Of a stretch of DNA of 64,000 nucleotides, positions 12,038-22,500 are shown piece by piece; position 1 is the first letter of the stretch; the number at the start of each line of letters is the position of its first letter. The stretch comes from Icerya purchasi (lineage: Eukaryota; Arthropoda; Insecta; Hemiptera; Monophlebidae): NCBI GenBank assembly GCA_039619475.1, contig CM077115.1:223743291-223807290 (forward strand), given 5' to 3'. Under the pieces are notes generated by a model. The model made no database searches and was not told where the DNA came from. It worked only from the letters and a program-made list of their open reading frames with translations. Both the position numbers and the translations under genes were made by a program.

Positions 12038-12233
12038 CTAAGTAAGTAAAGTAGGTCCCATACCCTTTAGCAGGGTGTCGAGGGTTGTGAAGTTAAGGTT
12101 CGCAGTGTACTAAGCCCAACGGCACTAATGGAGAGTAGGGGGGCCAGGTCCTTTCTCTCGGCCGCCTTTACTTTCCCAGATTTCTCTGGTACCCAATTAT
12201 TTCAGGTAAGCTTGGGAGCGATTCAGATCCGGA
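12038..12233 (-). repeat. SINE body without its tRNA head
   Basis: The segment from AAGTAAAGTAGG to GATCCGGAA matches the non-tRNA part of the SINE at 61873-62058: CCGCCTTTACTTTCCCAGA, TTTCTC.GGTACCCAATTATTTCAGG and GGGAGCGATTCAGATCCGGAA. It stops where the tRNA-like head would begin, so on the minus strand it is a 5'-truncated copy without the pol III boxes. It is longer in the middle than the 61.9 kb copy. Confidence 0.65.
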
Positions 12234-12289
12234 AATTATACATTTATTAATAATATCATTCATTTAAATTTAAAGCGCTGCCTGTTGAC

Positions 12290-12648
12290 ATTATTCGCTC
12301 GCGCTCTTAAGCCATATACTTTATTATCTTTTTCCCGTTTTCGTTTTTCGTTGGTTGCCTCTCCGTATTCTCCACTCAAATGAAGAGCATGTTTGCGATG
12401 CTGATCATGTGTTTAAGTGTTCATCTCTTTCAGCTAAGTGTTCTGCTTTCTGCTTCAGTTTTCTGCGACTTGGTTTTTCTGCGACTTGGTTTTTCTGCGA
12501 CTTGGTTTTTCTGCGACTTGGTTTTTCTACTCCATATTGTGCATATCCTTTCTTCTCCACACATTCTCCTAACATTGTCTTTTTTCTAATTGTTTCTGAA
12601 TCCCCGGTTGACGAGCCTAAAAAACTAAAAAAAAAAAAAAAAAAAAGA
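12290..12648 (+). pseudogene. LINE 3' end with a 17-bp tandem repeat
   Basis: The frame starting near 12355 reads HVCDADHVFKCSSLS, the zinc-knuckle-like C-terminal motif of the RNase H LINE family also at 5.6 kb and 51-355. Four copies of the 17-mer TCTGCGACTTGGTTTTT follow at 12462-12529. The copy ends GACGAGCCT followed by A-rich DNA and an A-run up to about 12646. Domains upstream of the knuckle are missing. The tandem expansion lies inside the old coding region and keeps no frame, because 17 is not divisible by three. Confidence 0.6.
12462..12529 (+). repeat. 17-bp tandem repeat, four units
   Basis: Four consecutive identical copies of TCTGCGACTTGGTTTTT, followed by a partial TCT. It lies inside a LINE 3' relic. 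Confidence 0.9.
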
Positions 12649-14555
12649 GGTTTTCAAATTGCCTTTTTACCGTGTAGATTTCCCATATTTTAAATGAAAA
12701 AATTATCTAAAGACCTGCATTTTTTTAAGTTTTTCGATTACTACTCAGTTCAGGTTTACCGATTCCCAACGGTATACTTACATGGAACCATCACCTCCAT
12801 ATGGGGATAGCAGTTAGGAGCGAACATAAAATAAAGTTCCCTTTTTCCCCTTTTCCGCACCCCCTTTTTCAACCTTTTTTTTTTTTTTTTTTGAAATCGG
12901 TAAAAAGAGAACGAACAGAAAAGATCATTACGGAGTGATGGAAAAATGAAACCTAAAAAGTTAAATTAAATAATAAATTAAATATAGAAATATAGGCGGC
13001 AACCGTGAGTTCGAAAGTGTGTATGTATGTACGAATATAAAATAATAATGAAAAATTCGAGTATAAACAAAAGTATAGCTGCATCTGGAAGGAATAAATA
13101 AATTTTAATGCAAACTGGAAAATCGTTGATAAAGCTTGACGGAGCATAAATGGCGCGTATTGTAGTAAATCGTAATTTAAAAATATACCGCAAATATTTA
13201 AAAATGAAAAAAAAAGAGGTAAACAAAAATCTTTATAGGTAGAATAATAAAAGTGCGCGCTGCGGTGAACCGGCGTGCGGTCTCGTAAAGTCATCAACAA
13301 ATACGCATCATCTGTACTACACTGAAGAAAAGTTCCATTTCTAAGAGTAATCGGAAAAAACGCCCGGGAAACATTTCTTGCTCTGGAAAAGTCATTTGAC
13401 AAAAATAAAGACAGCGAAGCTGCGAACGAAGAATTACGTGTCAAAAGCGATCGGTAAAGGCTCGATCGGATATTTTTTCCCGTGTACGGTTTAATTAAAA
13501 TCGAATCGTTAACTTAAACGGAAATAAATTGGCGCGAGATAGACACAGGTGGGCACCGCTGGTCACAATTGAATCGTATTGGTCAAGCATGATTAAATTG
13601 TATAGACATTTTTAATATATCAACGCTCGAGCATCGCGCGCTAATATCACGCACCGGTGTACCAGCTCGGTTAACGTAGGTTAAACGTGTAGACAACATT
13701 GAAAGAGTTGCATGAAACTGGAGCCACGACGATCTGTACAGTCCTTTCTAACGTCGTCGGTAGTAACGTGCCAGCCGCAGTTTCCCTATATAGGCAACGC
13801 CGCTAGTAATAATAAAATCCATATTACACTTTTACGTGAGACCGCGAGCCACGCATTTACACTACTCGCCCAGTCGCCTCCTATTCACCGTTATTAATAA
13901 TAATTACCTGCATCGCACTCTTATCACACTCGTAGCGTATAGCGCGCATAAACCGCGTGCGCTTCTCTACGCACAGGCTGTCATCGCGTATTTCGAAAAT
14001 ATGTAAAACGCACTGCGCTGAACAGTCGGACGACAGGCCGAGCCCCCATATAAGGTAGATAAGTAATTAATAATAAATAATTACTGGACACCGCCGATGA
14101 GAACGCCATTAGTTTTCAATTTAATCATTTGCAATTGCGAATAATCGATCGGCGAAATTGCAACGCAAATTTCCACCGATTAAACACAGCTCTGATCACT
14201 TTTTTTTTCGCCTTAATTCATTTCCGCTAACAAGCGTGGCGTTTTTTACGACCTCTTTTAACTTCTTCGCCTGTTACTGTGTCCGGATGTTTGGTAGAAA
14301 TTTTGATTGCGACTACTTCCGGGGAGGAGGTTTCGAATAAATCCGATGCCGATGAAAGTTCTAGTACCGTTTTTAAATGATGCAAGATGGAAGGGAAAAA
14401 AATAACAAAAACTAATCGAATAAAATCGAATAATGTTTTTTTTTTTGTTTTTTTTTATACACGCTATAAAAAAAAATAATAAAAAAAAAAAGGAAACCTT
14501 TTCTCATCGAGACCAGAAACGAAGACATATAAATATATTTTTATTATTGACTTGT
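12649..14555. other. Non-coding stretch; CpG-rich island near 13500-14050
   Basis: 12650-13450 is AT-rich with a T-run near 12877; the 163-codon minus frame at 12953-13444 shows no motif. About 13500-14050 is markedly richer in CpG (GCGCGC, CGCGTGCGC) and contains a TATATAGG box near 13785, so it could be promoter-like. No exon can be defended. 14430-14500 has long T and A runs. Confidence 0.3.
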
Positions 14556-14557
14556 AA

Positions 14558-14805
14558 AAGTAAAGTAATTCCCATATATCCCTGTGATAAGGTATCATGG
14601 ATTGTGGAATTAAACTTTTCATAATGTACTTAAGGATCCCCCTAATGGGGATCTGAAGAGAATACTGGCGTCAGGTTCTTTCTACTTTTGGATTATCCGC
14701 CTTTACTTTCCCCCAGATAATTTTCTGGTATAACCAATATTCAATATGTCAGATATTAGGTATATACCTCTGGAACAACGACTTGGATCCGGGATTATCG
14801 ACTTG
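14558..14805 (-). repeat. Degenerate SINE body related to the copies at 12.0 and 61.9 kb
   Basis: Shared blocks with 12038-12233: AAAGTAAAGTA..TCCCATA at the left, GTCAGGTTCTTTCTA, CCGCCTTTACTTTCCC.CAGAT and TCTGGTA, then GACTTGGATCCGG at the right. The tRNA-like head is absent. More diverged than the 12.0 kb copy. Confidence 0.5.
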
Positions 14806-15655
14806 GTTCTTTCGGTTAATTTTCAAACGAAACTACGTAAAAATGCTTACATTCTAACATTTAGGGGGGGGTACACTATGAATATCTGCATAACATAAAA
14901 ACTAGGTAATGCTTACGAGTATTCTTCTTTCTTTCCAGCGACACAGCCACACTCAGCGTTGTGCCCTCCCCGCACCGCAACTTTGACATCTACTACCGCT
15001 GTTAATTATTTTCATTTTAGATAAATTAGCGGGACTCTGTACAGTGATTCCCCACTCTGGAAATCTTTACTATGCACATTCTTATCAACATACCACGGAT
15101 TATGAATTTTTTAAAATCGCTATAGTTTTTTCCCCTTTTTATTTTTACAAATGCCCCTATTTTAGTTTTCACATATTTTTTCATAAACCAATGTAACTTC
15201 CTACTATTCTTCGCATATCTATATAGATAAAACATACACACATTCATACGTATATATGGATATTTACGAGAAAAAAAAAATCCGTCATACCGGCTTGTTG
15301 TTATAAATGTTAGTTGAAATTAATTGCTCGAATTTCGATCAATAGGATTGGAACAGAATTTTCGGTTTTTTCTTTTTTTTAAAGGAAACCATACTTCTTT
15401 AATATTAACACACTGTCACAAGCGAAGAGAAGCACTTCAGTGATCGCTAAAAAGGAAATAATAAAATAGAAATAAAAAAAAAGAAAAAAAACTTTTTAAG
15501 AGCTTTCATTTTTTAAAACATGCAGCAGAAAGAATAAAATATTGCAATAACGTTTTGAGAAAGACAGTGACGGCTCTGAACGTGCAAAACCCGCACCAAC
15601 TGAGTTATGTAGTTTACATTTGCTAAAAAAACTAACATCAAAATTATCGTAGGCT
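14806..15655. other. No gene recognised
   Basis: AT-rich with A-runs near 15475-15490. Only short open frames without motifs. Confidence 0.35.
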
Positions 15656-15850
15656 ATGCATATATATGTATATATATATATATAACTCGGCCATTTTGGC
15701 TTCGCAAGGGGCTGTGCTTCTTAGCCCCTCTTGTTTATATTTCTATCTCTTTCTCTTCTATACTTTGTATAAAATGATCAAAATTTACAACGTAATTCTA
15801 AATCGGTCCTTATATGAATTTAATCGATATCGTAAAAGCTTGCGCAAAAA
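15656..15850 (+). repeat. (TA)n plus member of the GGCCATTTTGGC repeat family
   Basis: A (TA)n tract at 15656-15684 leads into ACTCGGCCATTTTGGCTTCG, then CAAGGGGCTGTGC, TCTCTTTCTCTTCTATACTTTG and TTTACAACGTAATTCTAAATCGGTCC. The same series occurs at 60117-60215 (plus) and inverted at 62360-62480. It is non-coding and probably a non-autonomous mobile element. Confidence 0.65.
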
Positions 15851-17755
15851 GTAGAAGTAATCTATTTATTTTTTTCCGTTACATATGTAATCTCGTACGG
15901 CGCAAGCTATGGCATCTTTTTATGTGTAATATTTCACGATAGTTCTTTATTAACGAACTAATATAACTCTCTAGCCTGTCATATTCAAAGCTGTTCCTGT
16001 TAGAGTTACTTATTCTTTTTTAAAATAAAAGCTTGTTTTTAAAAACTTTTTTTTTTACTTATATTTTATTATTTACTACTATTATTTCCGTTAAACGTTC
16101 ATGCTCGTTATATATGCGCATATTAAAAAAACAAAAACAAAAAAAATCAGTACAAAAAAGGAGAACTAAATCGCCCAGATTACGAGTGATTCAATTTTAG
16201 CCATTTGCATCGATGCGAAATTACACCGTCTGTCGACCAAAGCATTGCACTGTCCGGAACACAATCCTAGATTTTCTTCGCTACACTACTTCCGTACTGA
16301 ATGGAAGGAATAAAATGTCGTTACTGCTAAAATTAAACAAATAAAAATAAAAACAATTCGCTCCAAGAAATATTACAAACCTACATAAATAATTTCATCC
16401 TTACTTCTATAGCTTTTATTGCTTCTTTCAAAAGTATGAACTTTCGTTCTCCTTGCTATTGCGTCAGTTTTGATACTCATTCCTCAGTACGCTTTTTTTT
16501 TATCATTTTTTCCTGGTAATCTATATGGGTATATTAATTATTTTTTTTTCCCTGCTATCTATACAATTGTTAGGTATAAAAAAACTTGCACGTCGATTCT
16601 ATATACTTGTTTTCGTCTATTATTCCAATCTTCTTTTCCCTTCTTAGTAGAGCGTTATTTAACGGTGTCTTTTTTGTCTTTCTTTAGATTCGTCAATTAG
16701 GCCACCTGGAAGTAACGAAAGGAAGCAAAATTAGATTTTAATTTGGTTGACAAAATACATACATGTGTGTATCCGTACAGTAAGAAGCGATCGGAAGATT
16801 TTAGTAATCTGAAATGAAAAACAGAGGTGGTACACATCAAAGTTACAAATGGATGCATCATCGAGGTCGATGAACGCCGACGAATCAAGGAGAGGCGAAA
16901 ACAGGTAAAAAAAAAACGCGGCTGAATAATGGAGACGCGAGAGTCGCTGCTGGACAGTATGTAAAATTGCCCCCTCTCTGGAATGAACGATACTGTAAAA
17001 TCGTACTAATTACATCAAATGCTAAACAGTCTTTTCCATACGGCTACGTAAAAACTACGAGACCCACAGTCAACACAAAAAACGATTACCACCGGTAAAT
17101 AGCGTCTTTCTGCTTAATATTTCGCTATTCATCGCATCCACTATCGAATGTCTGCCCGTATCTTTAGGACGACTGCGCTAAACATTTTATCAACGGTAAT
17201 GCTCAAGTAAATTGACGAAACCGAACACTGAGGTTCAATCTACGCAGCACACTATGATCAGCTACTCTTCAACCGTGACATAGGTTTGAAGATAAGAGTG
17301 ACTTATTTAGTTGCCCCTCCTGCCCCTTTCATAGCCACTATGTGAGTGCCACTTGCTTATTGAAGATTTTTACTACCGATGCAAATCGTGTTTCGTCATT
17401 TTCACTCTTATATCATGCTGTATTTGTTTTTAAATTTTATTTGCCTTTCCCGCTAATATAATGATTTTATTTTGTTCGTCTAGAGTTATCATTTCATTGC
17501 GGTAATGAGAAAACATTAATTAATGAATAATTAATTATCGCAATACGTAATAGAACGATATCGAAAAAACCGGCGGAAATAAAATTTTTCGTTGCACAGA
17601 ACGCCGGATAATTGTTATCAGGCTGCAGAAAACGGTGTGTATGTTCCGCCGTGTACGATATTAATCTCGAGCTACCACCGTAAACAAATCACCGATAAAA
17701 CCTCTTTTTGACTATTGGTAAATTTCTTTCCGCTTCGCTTATATATCGCAGATTT
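15851..17755. other. No gene recognised
   Basis: AT-rich with A and T runs. The frame at 16470-16700 and others have no motif. 16900-17700 is slightly richer in CpG with no visible structure. Confidence 0.35.
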
Positions 17756-17759
17756 AACA

Positions 17760-18420
17760 ATTCGCGTTCCCTCATCTATAGATTAAGTATCTTTCGTGCC
17801 ATACAAATCGACTTCATGTGGATAGTGATGTCGGCATCGAGGGTAATGAACAGGCTGATGTATTAGGTCGATCCGCTATTCAGATTTGGGTCAATTTTGT
17901 ATCCGACTTTTCTCCTTTCGATATTAATATTCTTTCCAAAAATTTTGAAACTACGGTACGATATTTAACCTCTCTCGTTTTCCAACACTGAGTACAACAA
18001 CTCAACCTGACCTTCCACCCCGCCTTCGGTATTACAACTTTTCTCATCTCTCTCGTTTTATTACTCCATTTGCCGGCTTCGCTTTGGACATAGTCGGTTT
18101 CCTGATTCTTCCTTTCGCTAGATCTTCCTCAACTTGTTGTTCTTTCTATCCTGATGATTTTCCAATTGCCATACAAACCATATGTTCTTTCGATATTCGT
18201 TTACATATATGCTGAGCACTCACTCTTCTATTTAGAACTCCTGAATCTTAGCTTATTCTTTCATTTTCACCGCCGACTATCATTCCCCAGTAATATAATT
18301 TTTTATTTTCTCTATATCCCGAAATATATTCTCGTTCTAATTTTGTTTTCTCTTCTCTCTTTCCTCGCTTGGCGAGCCAAAAAAAGGGAAAAAACATCGG
18401 TAAAAAAAGGAAAAAATGGT
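17760..18420 (+). pseudogene. LINE ORF2 3' end: RNase H last block to tail
   Basis: DVGIEGNEQADVLGRSAI at 17828-17881 is the fourth RNase H block (xxxGIxGNExAD), with the preceding WI displaced by a frameshift. Downstream, ICRLRFGHSRFPDSSF (about 18069-18116) matches the CRLRxGHxxL segment that follows RNase H in these ORF2 proteins. The copy ends TTGGCGAGCCAAAAAAAGGG with an A-rich tail to about 18417. It is frameshifted and 5'-truncated, and belongs with the relics at 2.8, 5.6 and 12.3 kb. Confidence 0.7.
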
Positions 18421-18711
18421 AGCACGCATTCTAAGCAGCTTTAAAATTTAAAAAGTCATATGTGATGCTGTTGATAAAAATTTCGAAATGGAGGGTTACA
18501 TTTTTAGTACGTTGTTTTTGTAGCAATTATGGACAAGAGCACATTTTTAAAAGAATGATACTATTCAGAGATTTTTTTCTATTCTTTTTTTAAAGGTTGT
18601 AGAATGTAGATTTTCAAAAGACCTTGTTATATTCGGAGTGCTTACATTTTTTAAAGATCTTTCAACAATTTTCAGCGAATCAATTTCTTTAATTCTCCAT
18701 ATACATATATA
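18421..18711. other. No gene recognised
   Basis: Short AT-rich spacer with imperfect repeats of an AAAG.TCTTTCA motif near 18545-18670. Nothing else seen. Confidence 0.3.
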
Positions 18712-19102
18712 TTGACCTTCCGCTACGAAATGTCGGGTTGGAGTCGTTTGATGTACATTTCATGCACGCAGAAGAAGAAGAACTCGGAAGTCTTGCAAAT
18801 GGCCAATGAGAAAAGAGAACTCTTGGAAATAATACAACGAAGACGAGGAAGGCTTTTAGGACATATACTGCGTCACAACACTTTTATGACGGTTATAATT
18901 GAAGGAAAAGTGGAAGGGAAAAGGAAAGGGGGAAGACCTAGAACAACTTGGCTGGATCAGATCAAAAAAAGAACGAAAATGACGTACAAAGAGATCAAGA
19001 ATATAGTGAACAAAAGGAAGGAATGGAAAGAAATCATTGGCTAGCTACAACGACAAGAGCAAGGCTCTTTAAATATAAAAAAAAAAAAAGAAAAACTTAA
19101 CT
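18712..19102 (+). pseudogene. C-terminus of a second LINE type, with A-rich tail
   Basis: An open frame of 110 codons (18712-19044) ends in the basic C-terminal block common in insect endonuclease-reverse transcriptases: RRRGRLLGHILRHN, then EGKVEGKRKGGRPRTTW, then RKEWKEIIG and a stop. The 3' UTR is about 30 nt and the A-rich tail runs from 19075 to about 19095. RT and endonuclease are missing, so this is a 5'-truncated copy of a family different from the RNase H LINEs. The intact LINE begins directly after its tail. The frame has no stop, so the insertion is fairly young or the piece is short by luck. Confidence 0.7.
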
Positions 19103-19141
19103 TCGCAAAAAAACACAGTAGATGGCCCCGATGAAGAAAAG

Positions 19142-19579
19142 ATGGACTGTTTACAATATACCGATAATAGTGGATCTGAATCTGAGACCGATATCAATAC
19201 CTTTAAGCCACCCACATGCACTCTAACATTACAAGCTCGGGCAAAAACCCCAATAAAAGACTCACAAATAAAACGTCAACAATTATCTAACCTACAAAAA
19301 TACTTCGCTACAGACTCAAATAGCACAAGTGATTTAACATATAACAAATTTATTCAATTCCTAGATGGAACAAAACAATCATTAAACCCTGGCCAGGTCG
19401 CAAATATGTTAGACATAAACACAGCCGAGCTGATAACCATTATGCAATTAATAAAACCGTCGCTAGAACAAAAATATATAAAAAGTAGATTCACAAAAAT
19501 CATAAACAAACTCCAGAGGCTTAACAATAATGATAACGAAATCTCGGATTACCCCTCCTCGCAACAAGAAGACGTATAG
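19142..19579 (+). CDS. LINE ORF1 protein (short, no zinc knuckle)
   Basis: Encodes 145 residues starting at an ATG 40 nt into the element. ORF1 proteins of LINEs bind element RNA and chaperone target-primed reverse transcription. Residues 1-40 are acidic then Thr/Pro-rich; residues 45-130 are polar and Lys/Asn/Gln-rich and look helical (YNKFIQFLDGTKQ, INTAELITIMQLIKPSLEQKYIK). No CCHC knuckle or RRM is visible, and the protein is much shorter than a usual gag-like ORF1 of RNase H LINEs, so it may be a reduced or 5'-truncated version. It ends 17 nt before ORF2, which suggests reinitiation for ORF2 translation. Function is assigned from position only. Confidence 0.6.
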   Translation: MDCLQYTDNSGSESETDINTFKPPTCTLTLQARAKTPIKDSQIKRQQLSNLQKYFATDSNSTSDLTYNKFIQFLDGTKQSLNPGQVANMLDINTAELITIMQLIKPSLEQKYIKSRFTKIINKLQRLNNNDNEISDYPSSQQEDV

Positions 19580-19596
19580 AAGTAAAAAATCTTGAA

Positions 19597-22500
19597 ATGG
19601 GTACCGCAAATCAAAATATTACAATCATAAACTGGAACTGCAATGGAATTTTGCTACATTTTGAAGACTTTAAACTGCTTTTGTCCACGTACAATCCAAT
19701 GATCGTGTGCATTCAAGAATCGCATTTGAGGCCAAACCAAATAATAAATCTAACCTCCTATAATATGATATATAAAAGTGTTAATCCAGCAACGAAGGCG
19801 CATGCTGGAATCTTCCTAGCCATAAGGAAAGACGTCAGTTATACAGAATTAGATCTTAAATTAGAACACATACAAACTCTGGCTGTGCGTATAAATACTG
19901 ACACTCCGTTTTCGGTATGCTCAATTTACCTTCCACAATACACAAAAATTGAAGCGTGCGACTACAATACCATAATATCCCGTCTTCCACAACCGTTTAT
20001 ATTTACTGGAGACTTTAATTCTCACAGTGAGTATTGTGGAAGCGCTACTACTGACGCAAGAGGTAGACTACTAAACGATATAATAGATAAATACGATCTT
20101 ACGATACACAACACACTGGAGCCAACTCACTATAGCGCGACGCATAGAATGTGGAGTACAATAGATTACGTACTTAGTTCAGCCCAGATGTCCCACCTAA
20201 TAGATGTACACCATCACGATGACATGGGTAATAGTGACCACTTCCCACTAATAACCACAGTGAAAACAAAGGCTAAAAGGCCCGTAGAAAAACCTAAGCT
20301 AAACTTTAATAAAGCAAACTGGAATCTTTATAAGCAATTATGTCAATCCGAAATAAAAATAGACTTTGGTCAAGAAGTAAATACGATCGTGTCTTCCTTC
20401 ACCAATCAAATAAAGCAATGTGCCGAGAAAGCCATACCCAGAACGAAGCCTCTCCCAAAATTTCGAACTCCAGTACCATGGTGGTCAGATAAATGTTCTG
20501 AAGCTATAAAAAACAGGAGAAAAGCCCTCAAGCTACTTAAACAAAATCCAACCCTAAAAAATCACATTTCCTTTCAGCACGCACGTGCAAAAACCAGGTG
20601 GATACTCAAACAAGAAAAAAGGAAATCTTGGGCGGACTACATATCAACGATAACGTGCAAAACACCAGTTACACAGCTATGGGGCAAAATCAGATCAATC
20701 AATAAAATACATTATCCTGGTGTACCTAGTTCTATATTAGCAAACGACCAACTGCACACAGAAGCCGCGCAAATAGCAGAGGTTTTTGCGGAACTTTTCG
20801 AAAATATATCCAGTGACAAGGAGCAGCCGCCGTCTTCAATAGAAATCAAAAACAAGATCGAGAATGTCCAATTCAACTTTTCCTCTCCAAATAATGAGGT
20901 TTATAATAGGAATATTAACAAAACGGAATTATACAATGCGATTAGTCTAATGAAAATATCTGCGCCCGGACCCGACGAATTTAACATTCTTTTCCTAAAG
21001 CACGCTCCAGACTGTGTCTACGACAAGTTACTTTTAATCTTCAACCGTATCTGGCACACCCATACCTTCCCTCAACAATGGCGAGAATCCATAATTGTCC
21101 CGATTCAAAAACCTAATAAAAATCCAACACATCCGGATAACTATCGCCCAATATCATTAACATCAGTACTCTGCAAATTATTTGAGAAAATTATCAACCA
21201 TCGCTTAATATGGGAACTGGAGAACAGAAACCTGCTATCACCAACACAATACGGATTTAGACCATCTTGCTCGACACTAGATCAGTTGAACCTTCTTCAG
21301 ACTAAAATACAAGAGAGCTTTACCCGACGTATGCACTTGTTGGCAGTATTTTTCGATATCACGAAGGCCTTTGACCGTATATGGAGATGCAAAGTCCTGG
21401 TCAGCTTACACAAATGGGGATTCAAAGGAAGAATCATGCACTTCATCCAAAATTTCTTATCGTCCCGTTATTTTCGAGTTCGTATAGGCTCATCACTATC
21501 ATCATCCAAAAAGCTGACAAATGGCGTCCCTCAAGGATCCGTGATTAGTCCGACACTGTTTATCGTTGCAATTAACGAACTAATCTCAAGTATACCATCG
21601 CCTGTGAGCGCTACACTATTCGCGGATGACTTTTCGATATCCATCAGCTGTGATAACCTAGAAGCTGGAAAGCGAATACTACAAACCTCAGTGAACCGAG
21701 CGCAACAGTGGGCCTCCCAAAATGGCCTGGAGTTCTCACCTTCAAAAACTGAATGCATCCACTTTTGTCGGCTACGAACATGCAATAAAGAATTATGCCT
21801 TACACTTGACAACAATGCTATACCGCAATCTCGCACGGTGACTCACCTAGGAATAATCTTCGACGATACTCTCTCGTGGAAACAACACATCCAGCACCTA
21901 AAACGGACATGTCAAAGGAAAATGAATATAATAAGAAAACTCTCGCATACATCCTATGGAGCGGACAGAACAACATTGCTGAAAATTTATCGAACCCTTA
22001 TACGGTCGTCGCTAGATTACGGAGTCCCCATATATGGCACAGCGAACCCCTCCATCTTAGCCACACTGGACCCAGTGCATCACACCGCACTTAGGATATC
22101 GTTGGGAGCTTTTTACACGAGTCCGACCATGAGTATCCTCTGTGAAGCTAATGAATGGCCGTTGAATCTCCGTCGGGAATTTCTTATGTTAAAATTTTCC
22201 GTCCATCTCCAGTGCAGACATAATTCATTCCGGTCATGCGAAACTAATTCAACGCGAAACCGTCCCCACGCAACGGGACTCCTCCATCAAATAATCTACT
22301 CGATTAGATCGAAACGTCAAATTGATGTTCCAGGAAATATTGTACAATACAAAGTACATCTTTTGCCACCGGCGGTCCTGGCAAATATCTTCACGGATGT
22401 CTCTCTTACAAAACATAACAAAGACTCCGCACAAATAATCTCCAAAGCATATGCACAACTGTTACTATCCTATGCATCCTTTAAAAAATTCTACACAGAT

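Noticed and set aside
12953..13444. 163-codon minus-strand open frame
   Set aside because: Phe/Leu/Ser/Tyr-rich without any motif. It reads like chance translation of A-rich DNA.
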